Assembly (NCBI RefSeq): GCF_014191495.1
Contig: NZ_JACHWR010000001.1
Location: 992,001-1,056,000 of the forward strand
Length of the DNA stretch: 64,000 bases
From: Nocardioides soli
Lineage (GTDB): Bacteria; Actinomycetota; Actinomycetes; Propionibacteriales; Nocardioidaceae
Direction of reading: 5' to 3'
The notes below the pieces were generated by a model that saw nothing but the letters and a program-made list of their open reading frames with translations, searched no databases and was not told where the DNA came from. Shown here piece after piece: positions 1-7,172 of this stretch (the stretch's first letter is position 1; every line of letters starts with the position of its first letter). The translations under genes were made by a program, and so were the position numbers.

Positions 1-50
1 GGCGCCATTCTTGCGTCTCCGTCGAGCCGGGCCCCCACCGCGGTCCCCAC

Positions 51-1274
51 TCAACGACGAGGGAGCAGCACCTCGATGCCGTCGGCCGGGTGGTCGCCGG
101 TGACCCGGCCGCCGAGCGCCTCCACGACGACCCGGACCTGGCTGACCCAGTCCACGGTCTCGCCGCCGAGGTCGACCTCGGGAGTCCTGCCGGCGCACAG
201 CACGTGGATGCGCAGGTGTCCCCCGGGCTCGCCGTGGAACACGATCCGCACGGCGCCGGTGCCGCGGCGTACGACGTCGGCGAGCAGCAGGTCGGTGGCG
301 TGCTCGACAGGCCCCGGCGTGTAGGTCAGGGCCAGGTCGCCCTCGACCGCGGCGGTCAGCGCCCGGCCGCGGGACGCGAGGCGGTCCGCCCAGCGCTGCG
401 CGAGCTGCGTCGAGAGGTCGGACAGCGACACCTCGGCGCCCACCACGAGGCTGCCGCGGCGGGTGATCTCGACGAGCTCGCTCGCGACCGCCGAGACCTC
501 CTCGACCCGGGCGAGGCAGCGGACCACGGAGTCGCGGGCGTCGTCGGGCAGGTCGCCGCGCAGCGAGAGGTCCTCGAGCTCGAGCCGGATGCCGGTGAGC
601 GGGGTGCGCAGCACGTGCGAGGCGTGCTCGGCGAAGGCCCGCTCGCGGTGCACGCGGTCCTCCAGGGCCAGCGCGCTCGAGCGGAGCGCGTTGGCGATCG
701 CCCGGGCCTCGGGGATCCGGGTCTTCGGCAGGTCGAGGTCGAAGCGGCCCCGGCCCAGCGCACCCGCCGCGACCGCCAGCTTCTGGAACGGCGCGGAGAG
801 CACCCCGGCCACGATCAGGCCCGCCAGTCCGGCGGCGATCGCGATCAGCAGGAAGAGCGCCGCGACCGAGCCGACGTCGCGGCCGATGAGGTCGCGGGTC
901 ACCGACGGCGACTCGCTGACGGTGACCTGGGCGCCGTGACCGCCGTCGACCTCGGCGGTCGCCGCGATGTCGTCGGCCGAGTCACGGTCGCCGCGGTAGT
1001 CGTCGCCGGTGACCACGATCTCCGAGCCGTCGCCGGAGGTGAGCACCAGCCGCGCCTCGGGGCCGACGAGGGTCTGGAGGAACGTCGCGTCGACGGGGTC
1101 GCCGGACGCCTCCCGGCCGGAGACGACCGTGGCGACGAGCTCCGCCTCCCGGTCGAGCTGGCCGGCGGTCTCCTCGCGGATCAGGTCGCGCAGCACATAG
1201 GTGCGGACCAGACCGGCGCCGATGAGCAGCGCGATCGTCAGGATGATGAACGCAGCTGTGAGGCGTTCACGCAT
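51..1274 (-). CDS. Sensor histidine kinase with degenerate ATPase domain
   Basis: Membrane sensor kinase of a two-component system, 407 aa. Helix 1 is at about residues 6-27, followed by a short extracellular loop and helix 2 at about 135-158; a HAMP-like linker follows. The dimerisation box reads SHVLRTPL with the phospho-acceptor His at about 220, close to the canonical SHELRTPL. The C-terminal ATPase lobe is short and its motifs are decayed: the N box position reads LLLADVVRRG without Asn, no DxGxG G1 box is visible (VLCAGRTPE there), and the GLGL G2 glycines are missing before VVVEALGGRV. Autophosphorylation is therefore doubtful (inference). Its start overlaps the stop of the upstream response regulator by 8 nt, so the two are probably translationally coupled. 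Confidence 0.88.
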   Translation of the reverse strand: MRERLTAAFIILTIALLIGAGLVRTYVLRDLIREETAGQLDREAELVATVVSGREASGDPVDATFLQTLVGPEARLVLTSGDGSEIVVTGDDYRGDRDSADDIAATAEVDGGHGAQVTVSESPSVTRDLIGRDVGSVAALFLLIAIAAGLAGLIVAGVLSAPFQKLAVAAGALGRGRFDLDLPKTRIPEARAIANALRSSALALEDRVHRERAFAEHASHVLRTPLTGIRLELEDLSLRGDLPDDARDSVVRCLARVEEVSAVASELVEITRRGSLVVGAEVSLSDLSTQLAQRWADRLASRGRALTAAVEGDLALTYTPGPVEHATDLLLADVVRRGTGAVRIVFHGEPGGHLRIHVLCAGRTPEVDLGGETVDWVSQVRVVVEALGGRVTGDHPADGIEVLLPRR

Positions 1275-1956
1275 CGCCCGAGCCGCCCTCGAGGCGGAAA
1301 CCCACGCCCCGGACGGCCACGACCCGATCCGTCACCCCCACGCTCTCGAGCTTCTGGCGCAGCCGACCGATCGTGACGTCGAGCGTCTTGGTCGAGCCGT
1401 ACCAGTTCTCGTCCCACACGTCGGCCATCAGCTGACCGCGGGAGACGACCTTGTCCCGGTTCGCGGCGAGGATGCTCAGCACCTCGAACTCCTTGCCGGT
1501 GAGCGGGACCTCCTCGGTGCCGGCGTAGACCCGCCGGGCATCGATGTCGATGCGCAACCCGTCGGGGTCGCCGGCGTCGCTGCCGTTCGCGGAGGAGGTA
1601 CGGCGCAGCAGGGCGCGGACCCGCGCCTGCAGCTCGGCGAGCCCGAAGGGCTTGGCCAGGTAGTCGTCGGCCCCGTAGTCGAGGCCGACCACCCGGTCGA
1701 GCTCGCCCGCCCGGGCGGTGACGATGATGATCGCCCCCTGGTAGTCGGCCTCCCGGGCCCGGCGGCACACCTCGAGGCCGTCGATGTCCGGGAGGCCCAG
1801 GTCGAGGATCACGAGCTCAGGGGTCGTCGAGAGCGCGTCGAGGGCCTTCTGGCCGCTCTCCACCCACTCGACGTCGTATCCCTCGCGTTCCAGTGTGCGG
1901 ACGAGCGGGAACGCGATGTCCTCCTCATCCTCCACGACCAGGACCCGGTGCGCCAT
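1267..1956 (-). CDS. OmpR/PhoB-family response regulator
   Basis: DNA-binding response regulator, 229 aa. The receiver domain (about 1-120) has the acidic pair near E9/D10, the phospho-acceptor D52 in VILDLGLPD, the T in IVTAR and the K in LAKPFG. A winged-helix Trans_reg_C domain follows (about 140-226), with the recognition part around STKTLDVTIGRLRQKL. The start at 1956 is chosen because MAHRVLVVEDEED is the usual receiver beginning; the open frame runs further upstream through non-conserved residues. A TATGCT element (1964-1969) lies 7 nt upstream of the ATG, which fits a leaderless transcript in addition to read-through from the SipW-like gene. It overlaps the downstream kinase by 8 nt. 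Confidence 0.93.
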   Translation of the reverse strand: MAHRVLVVEDEEDIAFPLVRTLEREGYDVEWVESGQKALDALSTTPELVILDLGLPDIDGLEVCRRAREADYQGAIIIVTARAGELDRVVGLDYGADDYLAKPFGLAELQARVRALLRRTSSANGSDAGDPDGLRIDIDARRVYAGTEEVPLTGKEFEVLSILAANRDKVVSRGQLMADVWDENWYGSTKTLDVTIGRLRQKLESVGVTDRVVAVRGVGFRLEGGSGDA

Positions 1957-1963
1957 GGGAGCG

Positions 1964-1969
1964 AGCATA
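1964..1969 (-). promoter_or_regulatory. Candidate -10 box for the response regulator (leaderless)
   Basis: On the minus strand TATGCT ends 7 nt before the ATG at 1956, placing a start site at or next to the start codon. No Shine-Dalgarno sequence is visible. This is inference from spacing and the TANNNT consensus. Confidence 0.4.
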
Positions 1970-2000
1970 GGGCCACGGTGGTCCCAGCCGACCTCGCTAC

Positions 2001-2654
2001 TCACCGTTGACCGCTTTCGGACACGGCCCCGGAACGAGCCACCGCCGTCTGGGCGGCCGCCTGGGCAGCGGTCTGGGCAGCGGTCTGGGGGGCGGTCTCC
2101 GCCGCGGACCCGGAGGCCGGGGGCCGCAGCGTCGGTGTACGTCGCCGCAGCCGGTGCGCGGTGAGCGCGAGCAGGACCGCCGCGGAGGCGAGGGTCAGCA
2201 CCCAGCCCTGCGGGTGGAGCACGAAGAGGTAGGCCCAGCCGATCCACGGGACCACGAACGCGACCCGGGACATGGTCGGCTGGCCGGGCCGCAGCGTCCA
2301 CGGGTCGGCCGTCGGCATCGCGTCACCGCGGGTGACCACGCCGGCCGCGCCGATCGCCACGATCCGATGGGTCACCATGTCGTCCTCATCGGCAGCACCG
2401 GGCGGCTGATAAGTGATCACGTCGCCGACCCGCAGGTCGCTCACGGGGACGACCCGCTCGAAGGCCAGCGAGCCGCGGGAGATCCCGCCGTCGCGGTCGC
2501 CGTCCATAGAGCTGCCGGTCACCACGTAGCGATCCAGGCCCAATCCGATGGGAAGCAGCACCAGCAGGGTCACCGGCCCGAGGAGCACGACGAACAACGC
2601 CAACCGGCCCCACGGCGTCGGTGCCGGGGGGCGGGGAGCGGTGTCGATCTCCAT
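2001..2654 (-). CDS. SipW-like (S26B) signal peptidase I
   Basis: Membrane signal peptidase of the archaeal/ER-like type, 217 aa. A transmembrane helix at about 17-40 precedes the nucleophile region VVTGSSMDG (Ser49). The general base is a His in MVTHRIV (about residue 96), where bacterial LepB-type enzymes have Lys, which marks the SipW/Sec11 branch. The RGDAMPTADPW motif with the conserved Asp follows, then a second helix at about 150-166. The C-terminal tail (about 183-205) is an Ala/Gln/Thr-rich repeat of no known function. SipW enzymes mature TasA/CalY-type secreted proteins in Firmicutes; the neighbouring upstream gene encodes such a candidate substrate, 285 nt away on the same strand. 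Confidence 0.88.
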   Translation of the reverse strand: MEIDTAPRPPAPTPWGRLALFVVLLGPVTLLVLLPIGLGLDRYVVTGSSMDGDRDGGISRGSLAFERVVPVSDLRVGDVITYQPPGAADEDDMVTHRIVAIGAAGVVTRGDAMPTADPWTLRPGQPTMSRVAFVVPWIGWAYLFVLHPQGWVLTLASAAVLLALTAHRLRRRTPTLRPPASGSAAETAPQTAAQTAAQAAAQTAVARSGAVSESGQR

Positions 2655-2703
2655 CGTGGTGCTTTCCGAGAACTCGTGGGGGTGATGGGGACGACCTGCC
2701 GGC

Positions 2704-2870
2704 CCGGCGCTTCCCCCAAAGCAGCGGCCGAACCAGCAGGTCTGATCCCTTCAGAGCGACGGGCGGCGCTCCCCCCAGATGCGCCGCACGACCGCCCTTG
2801 GTTGGTCTGATGGCGGCCGGGTGCGCTCCCCCCGATGCGCGCTCGGCCACCCTCATCCCGGAGACCGATT
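2704..2870 (-). repeat. Three tandem ~58-nt units with G-loop hairpins
   Basis: The gap between the TasA-like gene and the SipW-like gene holds three degenerate tandem units (about 2704-2748, 2763-2811, 2821-2870; the shared GCGC core repeats at 2707, 2766 and 2823, spacings 59 and 57). Read on the minus strand, each has a GATCAGACC- or ATCGGTCT-like left part and a short hairpin such as GGCGC / GCGCC closing a loop with TGGGGGGA. The loop looks like a Shine-Dalgarno sequence. The unit nearest the start of the TasA-like gene (3468-3486) repeats CGCATCTGGGGGAGC and appears to serve as that gene's ribosome-binding site. Function unknown; a post-transcriptional control element or duplicated leader is possible. 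Confidence 0.55.
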
Positions 2871-2939
2871 GCGGCCCTCTGGCCTGATCGGTCCCAGCTC
2901 TTCAGTTGTTAGTCATCTGTCGGCCATCGCCGTCGGTCA

Positions 2940-3467
2940 TCAGCCGGTCGAGGTGTCGGTGATCACCCACGTGTAGGCGGCGACCGCGGGGTCGCCCTGG
3001 TTCGCGAACGGCGCCGAGTCGGGCAGCGACACCGTGAACGTGAACTTGCTGGAACCACCCGGCGCCAGGTTGCCGACGTCCTGCGTGACGTCGTTCATCC
3101 CCCCGAACGGGCCGTCGTAGACGATCCGGCCGTCCTGCTCGATCTCCAGGCGGAGCTCGCCGCCCGCGAAGGCCGAGGGCTCGGCGTTCTCCTCGAAGGA
3201 GAGCCGCGAGTCGGAGGTGCCGGAGTTGCGGATGGTCACGACCTTGGTCACCGAGCTCCCCGGCTCGAGCTCGGTGATCGTGAGCGTGGCGCCCTGACCC
3301 GGGTCGGCCTGCAGCCGGATGCCGGTCGCGGCCTGGCTCTCTCCGGTCCACGGCACGCCGGTGATCGTCGCGAGCAGCCCGACCCCCACCACCACGACCA
3401 CCGGAAGCACGAACCGTCGCAGCTGCCTGCCCGCGGTGCGAGTCGGCGCGGCGGTCGCGATGGTCAT
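2940..3467 (-). CDS. TasA/CalY-like secreted protein, candidate SipW substrate
   Basis: Secreted or surface protein of 175 aa with an N-terminal basic stretch, a hydrophobic segment at about 19-37 and a likely cleavage region near GESQAATGI. The mature part resembles the camelysin/TasA fold: ITELEPGSSVTKVVTIRNSG, then GNLAPGGSSKFTFTVSLP. No metal-binding motif of a protease is seen, so a structural or matrix role is more likely than catalysis (inference). The downstream gene encodes a SipW-type peptidase and then a two-component system, all on the same strand, which supports an export unit. The start at 3467 has a strong GGGGGAG ribosome site. TasA/CalY membership is by eye and should be treated as probable, not certain. 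Confidence 0.65.
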   Translation of the reverse strand: MTIATAAPTRTAGRQLRRFVLPVVVVVGVGLLATITGVPWTGESQAATGIRLQADPGQGATLTITELEPGSSVTKVVTIRNSGTSDSRLSFEENAEPSAFAGGELRLEIEQDGRIVYDGPFGGMNDVTQDVGNLAPGGSSKFTFTVSLPDSAPFANQGDPAVAAYTWVITDTSTG

Positions 3468-3556
3468 GAGCTCCCCCAGATGCGGCGTTCGGTGATGTCC
3501 TCACGCTAGGAGGGCGGGGTCCACGGCTCGGCAACACCGGCTCCACGCGGTACCCA

Positions 3557-3570
3557 CTGTTTGGTAACAG
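3557..3570. promoter_or_regulatory. Candidate operator palindrome upstream of the TasA-like gene
   Basis: A perfect inverted repeat CTGTT-TGGT-AACAG lies about 90 nt upstream of the TasA-like start, in the 161-nt gap before the LigD polymerase gene. It could be a binding site for the adjacent OmpR-type regulator or another factor. No other copy was noticed in the cluster, so the assignment is weak. Confidence 0.25.
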
Positions 3571-3628
3571 AGGGCTTCCGGCGCTGGTGAACTCCTGATG
3601 CCAGTGGTAATGAAGTGACTGCTGTGAC

Positions 3629-4540
3629 TCACCCGCTCGCGCCGAACAGGTCACCGTGCTCGGCGACCCGGTCGAGCACCTGCTCGGGCGTGAACTGCTC
3701 CAGGCCCAGCGGATCCTCCGCGCCCTCCTCGATCTCGTGCCAGCCGACCGGCGTGGCGACCGTGGGCCGCTCGCGGCCGCGCAGCGAGTACGGCGAGATC
3801 GTGGTCTTCGAGCCGGCGTTCTGGGACCAGTCGAGGAAGACCTTCCCGGTACGCCGGGCCTTCGTCATGGTGGCCGTGACCAGCGTCGGGTGTTCGCCCT
3901 GGAGCTCCTCGGCGACCTCCCTGGCGAGTGCCGTGGACTCGTCAGAGGGCAGCCGGCCGGGCAGGTCGGCGTACAGGTGCAGGCCCTTGCTGCCGCTGGT
4001 GACCGGCTTGGCGGTCAGGTCCCGCTCGGCGAGCTTGTCGCGCACCAGCAGCGCGACCCGGCAGCACTCGTGCAGGCCGGCGGGCTCGCCGGGGTCGAGG
4101 TCGATGACGAGCCGGTCGGCGTTGCGGGGGCGGCCGTTCCTCCCGACCGCCCACTGGTGCACGTGCAGCTCGAGCGCGGCGAGGTTGACCAGCCAGGTGA
4201 GCGTGGCGAGGTCGTCGACGATCGGGAAGACGAGCGTGTCACTCGAGGACCGGGCGCGGGACCCGGTCGTGGGGACCTTCGCCGTCCGCACCCACGAGGG
4301 CGTGCCGGCGGGGGTGTTCTTCTCGAAGAAGCTCGCCTCTTGGACGCCGTGCGGCCAGCGGATCCGGGTGACGCACCGGTCGCGCAGGTGCGGCAGCAGC
4401 ACCGGCGAGACCTGGGCGTAGTAGTTGAGCACCTCGCCCTTGGTGTAGCCGGTGCGCGGGTAGAGCACCTTGTGGAGGTTGCTGATCGTGAGGGTCCGGC
4501 CGTCGACCTGGACGCGGACCTCCTGCTTCTCGGCCGGCAT
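3629..4540 (-). CDS. LigD-type DNA polymerase/primase (NHEJ)
   Basis: Stand-alone polymerase domain of the LigD family, 303 aa, which fills gaps at broken DNA ends during non-homologous end joining. It shows LTISNLHKVLYPRTGYTKGE near the start, the catalytic acidic motif LVIDLDPGEP, the TSGSKGLHLYADLP segment with the conserved His, and the C-terminal SLRGRERPTVATPVGW signature. No ligase or phosphoesterase domain is attached. The start at 4540 is chosen because the ATG overlaps the stop of the upstream L,D-transpeptidase gene (ATGA); the frame is open further upstream but not conserved. Together with the ligase at 5232 and Ku at 6238 it forms a split NHEJ system. Confidence 0.92.
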   Translation of the reverse strand: MPAEKQEVRVQVDGRTLTISNLHKVLYPRTGYTKGEVLNYYAQVSPVLLPHLRDRCVTRIRWPHGVQEASFFEKNTPAGTPSWVRTAKVPTTGSRARSSSDTLVFPIVDDLATLTWLVNLAALELHVHQWAVGRNGRPRNADRLVIDLDPGEPAGLHECCRVALLVRDKLAERDLTAKPVTSGSKGLHLYADLPGRLPSDESTALAREVAEELQGEHPTLVTATMTKARRTGKVFLDWSQNAGSKTTISPYSLRGRERPTVATPVGWHEIEEGAEDPLGLEQFTPEQVLDRVAEHGDLFGASG

Positions 4541-5235
4541 CAGCGGCCGATCGCGATCACGGGGCGGTGGTCGGGGTCGAGCCGGCGCATCAGGCGGGCG
4601 ACGAACGGACGCGGCGCGCTGACGCATCCCGCCGTGGCACCGCGGCCGTTGACGTGCAGGAAGATCCCGGAGCCGCGGTGGCGCACCTGTCCGGCGTTGA
4701 AGCCGATCACGATCGACCACTCGTACTGACGGCGGTAGTCGGTGAGCCGCTCCGAGGCGTTCGGATCGCTGCCCGGCAGCCACCAGCGGAAGCCGCCCTG
4801 GCGCTGGTTGCGGAAGCGGTTGTAGTACGCCGACGCGTTGTCCTGCACCCAGAAGTCACCGCGCCGGACCTGGCGGTAGCGAAGCTTCCACGCGTCGTCG
4901 CGCTCGTGCATGCCGAAGGCCCACGGCAGGGCGTAGGTGCCCGTCGGCGTGGTGCCGGTGTTCTGGCGGCGGCGGTGGCCGACCACGAGCCCGCCGTACC
5001 CGATCCGGCCGTCGGTGGCCCGCATCCGGGCCGCCCAGCCGTCGCCCGTGAGCGCCCAGAAGGTGATCCGCGCGCGGTAGCCGGCGGTGTGGTTGACGGT
5101 GACGACCTGGCGGCTGCCCTCCGGGAGGCGGACGTCGACGCCGTCGAGGCGCACGTGCGTGGGCTCTGCGTGCGCCGGCGCCGGCACCAGGAGCGCCGTG
5201 ACGGTGAGCGCCAGGGCGAGCAGGAGCCGGATCAC
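4540..5235 (-). CDS. L,D-transpeptidase (YkuD-type) family secreted protein
   Basis: Exported protein of 231 aa with a GTG start, a hydrophobic signal peptide (about 2-23, PAPAHA cleavage region) and a C-terminal L,D-transpeptidase-like catalytic segment: the His of FLHVNGRG and the Cys of ATAGCVSAP match the family's HG...TxGC(V/I) signature. Known members crosslink peptidoglycan; some relatives of this long variant are only annotated by similarity. It is placed between the LigD ligase and LigD polymerase genes with 4-nt overlaps on both sides (GTGA at 5232-5235 and ATGA at 4538-4541), so it is almost certainly co-translated with the NHEJ genes. Why a wall enzyme sits in a repair operon is not clear. 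Confidence 0.85.
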   Translation of the reverse strand: MIRLLLALALTVTALLVPAPAHAEPTHVRLDGVDVRLPEGSRQVVTVNHTAGYRARITFWALTGDGWAARMRATDGRIGYGGLVVGHRRRQNTGTTPTGTYALPWAFGMHERDDAWKLRYRQVRRGDFWVQDNASAYYNRFRNQRQGGFRWWLPGSDPNASERLTDYRRQYEWSIVIGFNAGQVRHRGSGIFLHVNGRGATAGCVSAPRPFVARLMRRLDPDHRPVIAIGR

Positions 5236-6161
5236 GGGTCCCCTCCCAGATCCTCGGGGGTCAGGTCGGTGCGGACGCCCTGGAAGGAGGGCTGCCGCAA
5301 CCGGTCGTACCCACGACCGTGGGTGTCGATGTCGACGACGAGGGCCGGCTCCAGCCAGTGCGTGCCCTGGGCGTCGACCGGGGGCACCTCGTCGGCGAAC
5401 GGGCTGTCGCCGCGGCCGAGCCCGGCGACCAGCTCGGTGAGGACCCTGCTCTGTCTCGGCCCGATCCCGCTGCCCACGCGGCCACGGTAGATCAGCCCGT
5501 CGGGCGTCTGCTCCCCCACGAGCAGGGCGGCCAGCCGGTCGGTCGTGCCCTCCTGGGGACGCCAGCCGCCCACGACGTACGACAGCCGATGCCGGTGGGC
5601 GAGCTTGAGCCAGTGTGGGGTGCGCTCGCCGGGTCGGTACGTCGAGGTCCGGCGCTTGCTGACCACGCCCTCGAGGCCCTGCTGCCGGGTCGCCTCGACG
5701 AGCATCGCGCCGTCGTCGTACGCCGCCGGGACCTGCCAGGAGCCGTCGACGCCGAGCCCCTCGAGCAGGCCACGGCGCACCTCCTGCGGCTCCCCGGTCA
5801 GGTCGCGGCCGTCGAGGCGGAGCAGGTCGAAGACCATGTAGATCGCCGGCACCCTCTCGGCGAGGCGGGCCGCGGTCGTCGCCCGGCGCACGTGCATGCG
5901 CTCCTGGAGCGTGCGGAAGTCGGGCAGGCCCCGGTCGTTGAGCGCGATGATCTCGCCGTCGACCAGCAGGTCGCGCTCGCCGAGCGGACTGGTGGCGAGC
6001 TCGGGCCAGGCGATCGTGATCGCGTTCTCGTTGCGGCTGGTCATCCGCAGCCCGCCCGTCCCGACGTCGGTCAGCGCGCGCACGCCGTCCCACTTGACCT
6101 CGTGCGTCCAGGCGTCGCCGGTCGGCACGTGGTCCGTGCGGGTGGCGAGCATCGGGCGCAT
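5232..6161 (-). CDS. ligD: ATP-dependent DNA ligase, LigD ligase-domain type
   Basis: ATP-dependent ligase of 309 aa that seals breaks in Ku-dependent end joining. Motif I is EVKWDGVR with the AMP-accepting Lys at about residue 24; DGEIIAL (motif III region), YMVFDLLRLDG, EGVVSKR (motif IV) and WLKLAHR (motif V) follow, then an OB-fold domain with GRVGSGIG. It holds only the nucleotidyltransferase and OB domains; the polymerase is a separate gene downstream and the 3'-phosphoesterase domain of full LigD is not present in this window. It is divergent from Ku with 76 nt between the starts, so the two may share a control region. Confidence 0.93.
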   Translation of the reverse strand: MRPMLATRTDHVPTGDAWTHEVKWDGVRALTDVGTGGLRMTSRNENAITIAWPELATSPLGERDLLVDGEIIALNDRGLPDFRTLQERMHVRRATTAARLAERVPAIYMVFDLLRLDGRDLTGEPQEVRRGLLEGLGVDGSWQVPAAYDDGAMLVEATRQQGLEGVVSKRRTSTYRPGERTPHWLKLAHRHRLSYVVGGWRPQEGTTDRLAALLVGEQTPDGLIYRGRVGSGIGPRQSRVLTELVAGLGRGDSPFADEVPPVDAQGTHWLEPALVVDIDTHGRGYDRLRQPSFQGVRTDLTPEDLGGDP

Positions 6162-6225
6162 GACGACATCATGCCGGTCGGAACCCGGACCGACGCGCTC
6201 GATGAATGGCGTCGCGTTCGCCGGT

Positions 6226-6231
6226 CATACT
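6226..6231 (+). promoter_or_regulatory. Candidate -10 box of ku (leaderless)
   Basis: CATACT lies 6 nt upstream of the ku ATG and there is no Shine-Dalgarno sequence, which fits initiation on a leaderless mRNA. It lies in the 76-nt divergent gap with the ligase gene. Confidence 0.4.
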
Positions 6232-6237
6232 GATGTC

Positions 6238-7161
6238 ATGCGTGCAATCTGGAAGGGCGCCGTCTCGTTCGGGCTCGTGAGCGTGCCCGTGAAGCTGTAT
6301 GCCGCCACCGAGTCCCACGATGTCTCGTTCCGGCAGGTGCATGCCAAGGACGGCGGGCGGATCAGGTACCAGCGGGTCTGCTCGCTCGACGGCGAGGAGG
6401 TCGCGTACGCCGACATCGCGAAGGGCTACGAGACCGAGGACGGCGAGATGGTCATCCTCACCGACGACGACATGGCCGAGCTGCCGTCGACGTCGTCGCG
6501 GGAGATCTCGGTCGAGAAGTTCGTGCCCTCCGACCAGATCGACCCGATGCTCTTCGAGAAGTCCTACTACCTGGAGCCCGAGAAGACCGGCGCGAAGCCC
6601 TACGCGCTGCTGCGCCAGGCCCTGATCGACGCGGACCGGATGGCGGTCGTCACCGTCGCCCTGCGGCAGCGCACCACCGTGGCCGTGCTGCGCGTGCGCT
6701 CCACCGACAACGGGGACGTCATCGTGCTGCAGACGATGATGTGGCCCGACGAGGTCCGCACGCCCGACTTCTCCGTCGAGTCCGGCGAGGTGAAGCCGGC
6801 CGAGGCCAAGATGGCCACCATGCTGGTCGAGACCCTGGCCGGCGACTTCGACCCGGCCGAGTTCGAGGACGACTACGCCGAGGCCGTCGAGGCCCTGGTC
6901 AAGACCAAGATCGAGGGCGGCGAGGTCAAGCGCACCGAGACCTCGACCAAGACCTCCGGCGAGGTCGTCGACCTGCTCGCCGCCCTGCAGCGCTCCGTCG
7001 ACGCCGCCAAGACCGCCCGGGGCGAGTCTTCGTCGTCCTCCTCGTCCGGAGATGAGGCGCCGGCGAAGAAGAAGACCGCGGCCAAGAAGTCGACGTCGAA
7101 GAAGGCTCCAGCCAAGAAGACAACCGCCAAGAAGAAGGCCGCGGCCAAGAAGGCCAGCTGA
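6238..7161 (+). CDS. ku: Ku DNA end-binding protein
   Basis: Bacterial Ku homodimer subunit, 307 aa, that threads onto double-strand ends and recruits LigD. The protein begins MRAIWKGAVSFGLVSVPVKL, the standard Ku start, followed by the Ku core to about residue 260 (LLRQALIDADRMAVVTVALR and MMWPDEVR are characteristic). The C-terminal tail (about 270-307) is a Ser run and then Lys/Ala/Thr-rich repeats (KKKTAAKK, KKAPAKK), a non-specific DNA-binding extension common in actinobacterial Ku. The ATG at 6238 is chosen by homology; the frame is open upstream without conservation. Palindromic repeats start directly after its stop codon. Confidence 0.96.
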   Translation: MRAIWKGAVSFGLVSVPVKLYAATESHDVSFRQVHAKDGGRIRYQRVCSLDGEEVAYADIAKGYETEDGEMVILTDDDMAELPSTSSREISVEKFVPSDQIDPMLFEKSYYLEPEKTGAKPYALLRQALIDADRMAVVTVALRQRTTVAVLRVRSTDNGDVIVLQTMMWPDEVRTPDFSVESGEVKPAEAKMATMLVETLAGDFDPAEFEDDYAEAVEALVKTKIEGGEVKRTETSTKTSGEVVDLLAALQRSVDAAKTARGESSSSSSSGDEAPAKKKTAAKKSTSKKAPAKKTTAKKKAAAKKAS

Positions 7162-7172
7162 GCCCCGTGCTC

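Noticed and set aside
2655..2939. Cyclic di-GMP (GEMM) riboswitch in the SipW leader
   Set aside because: The conserved GEMM core sequences were not found; the gap is better described as three tandem hairpin units.
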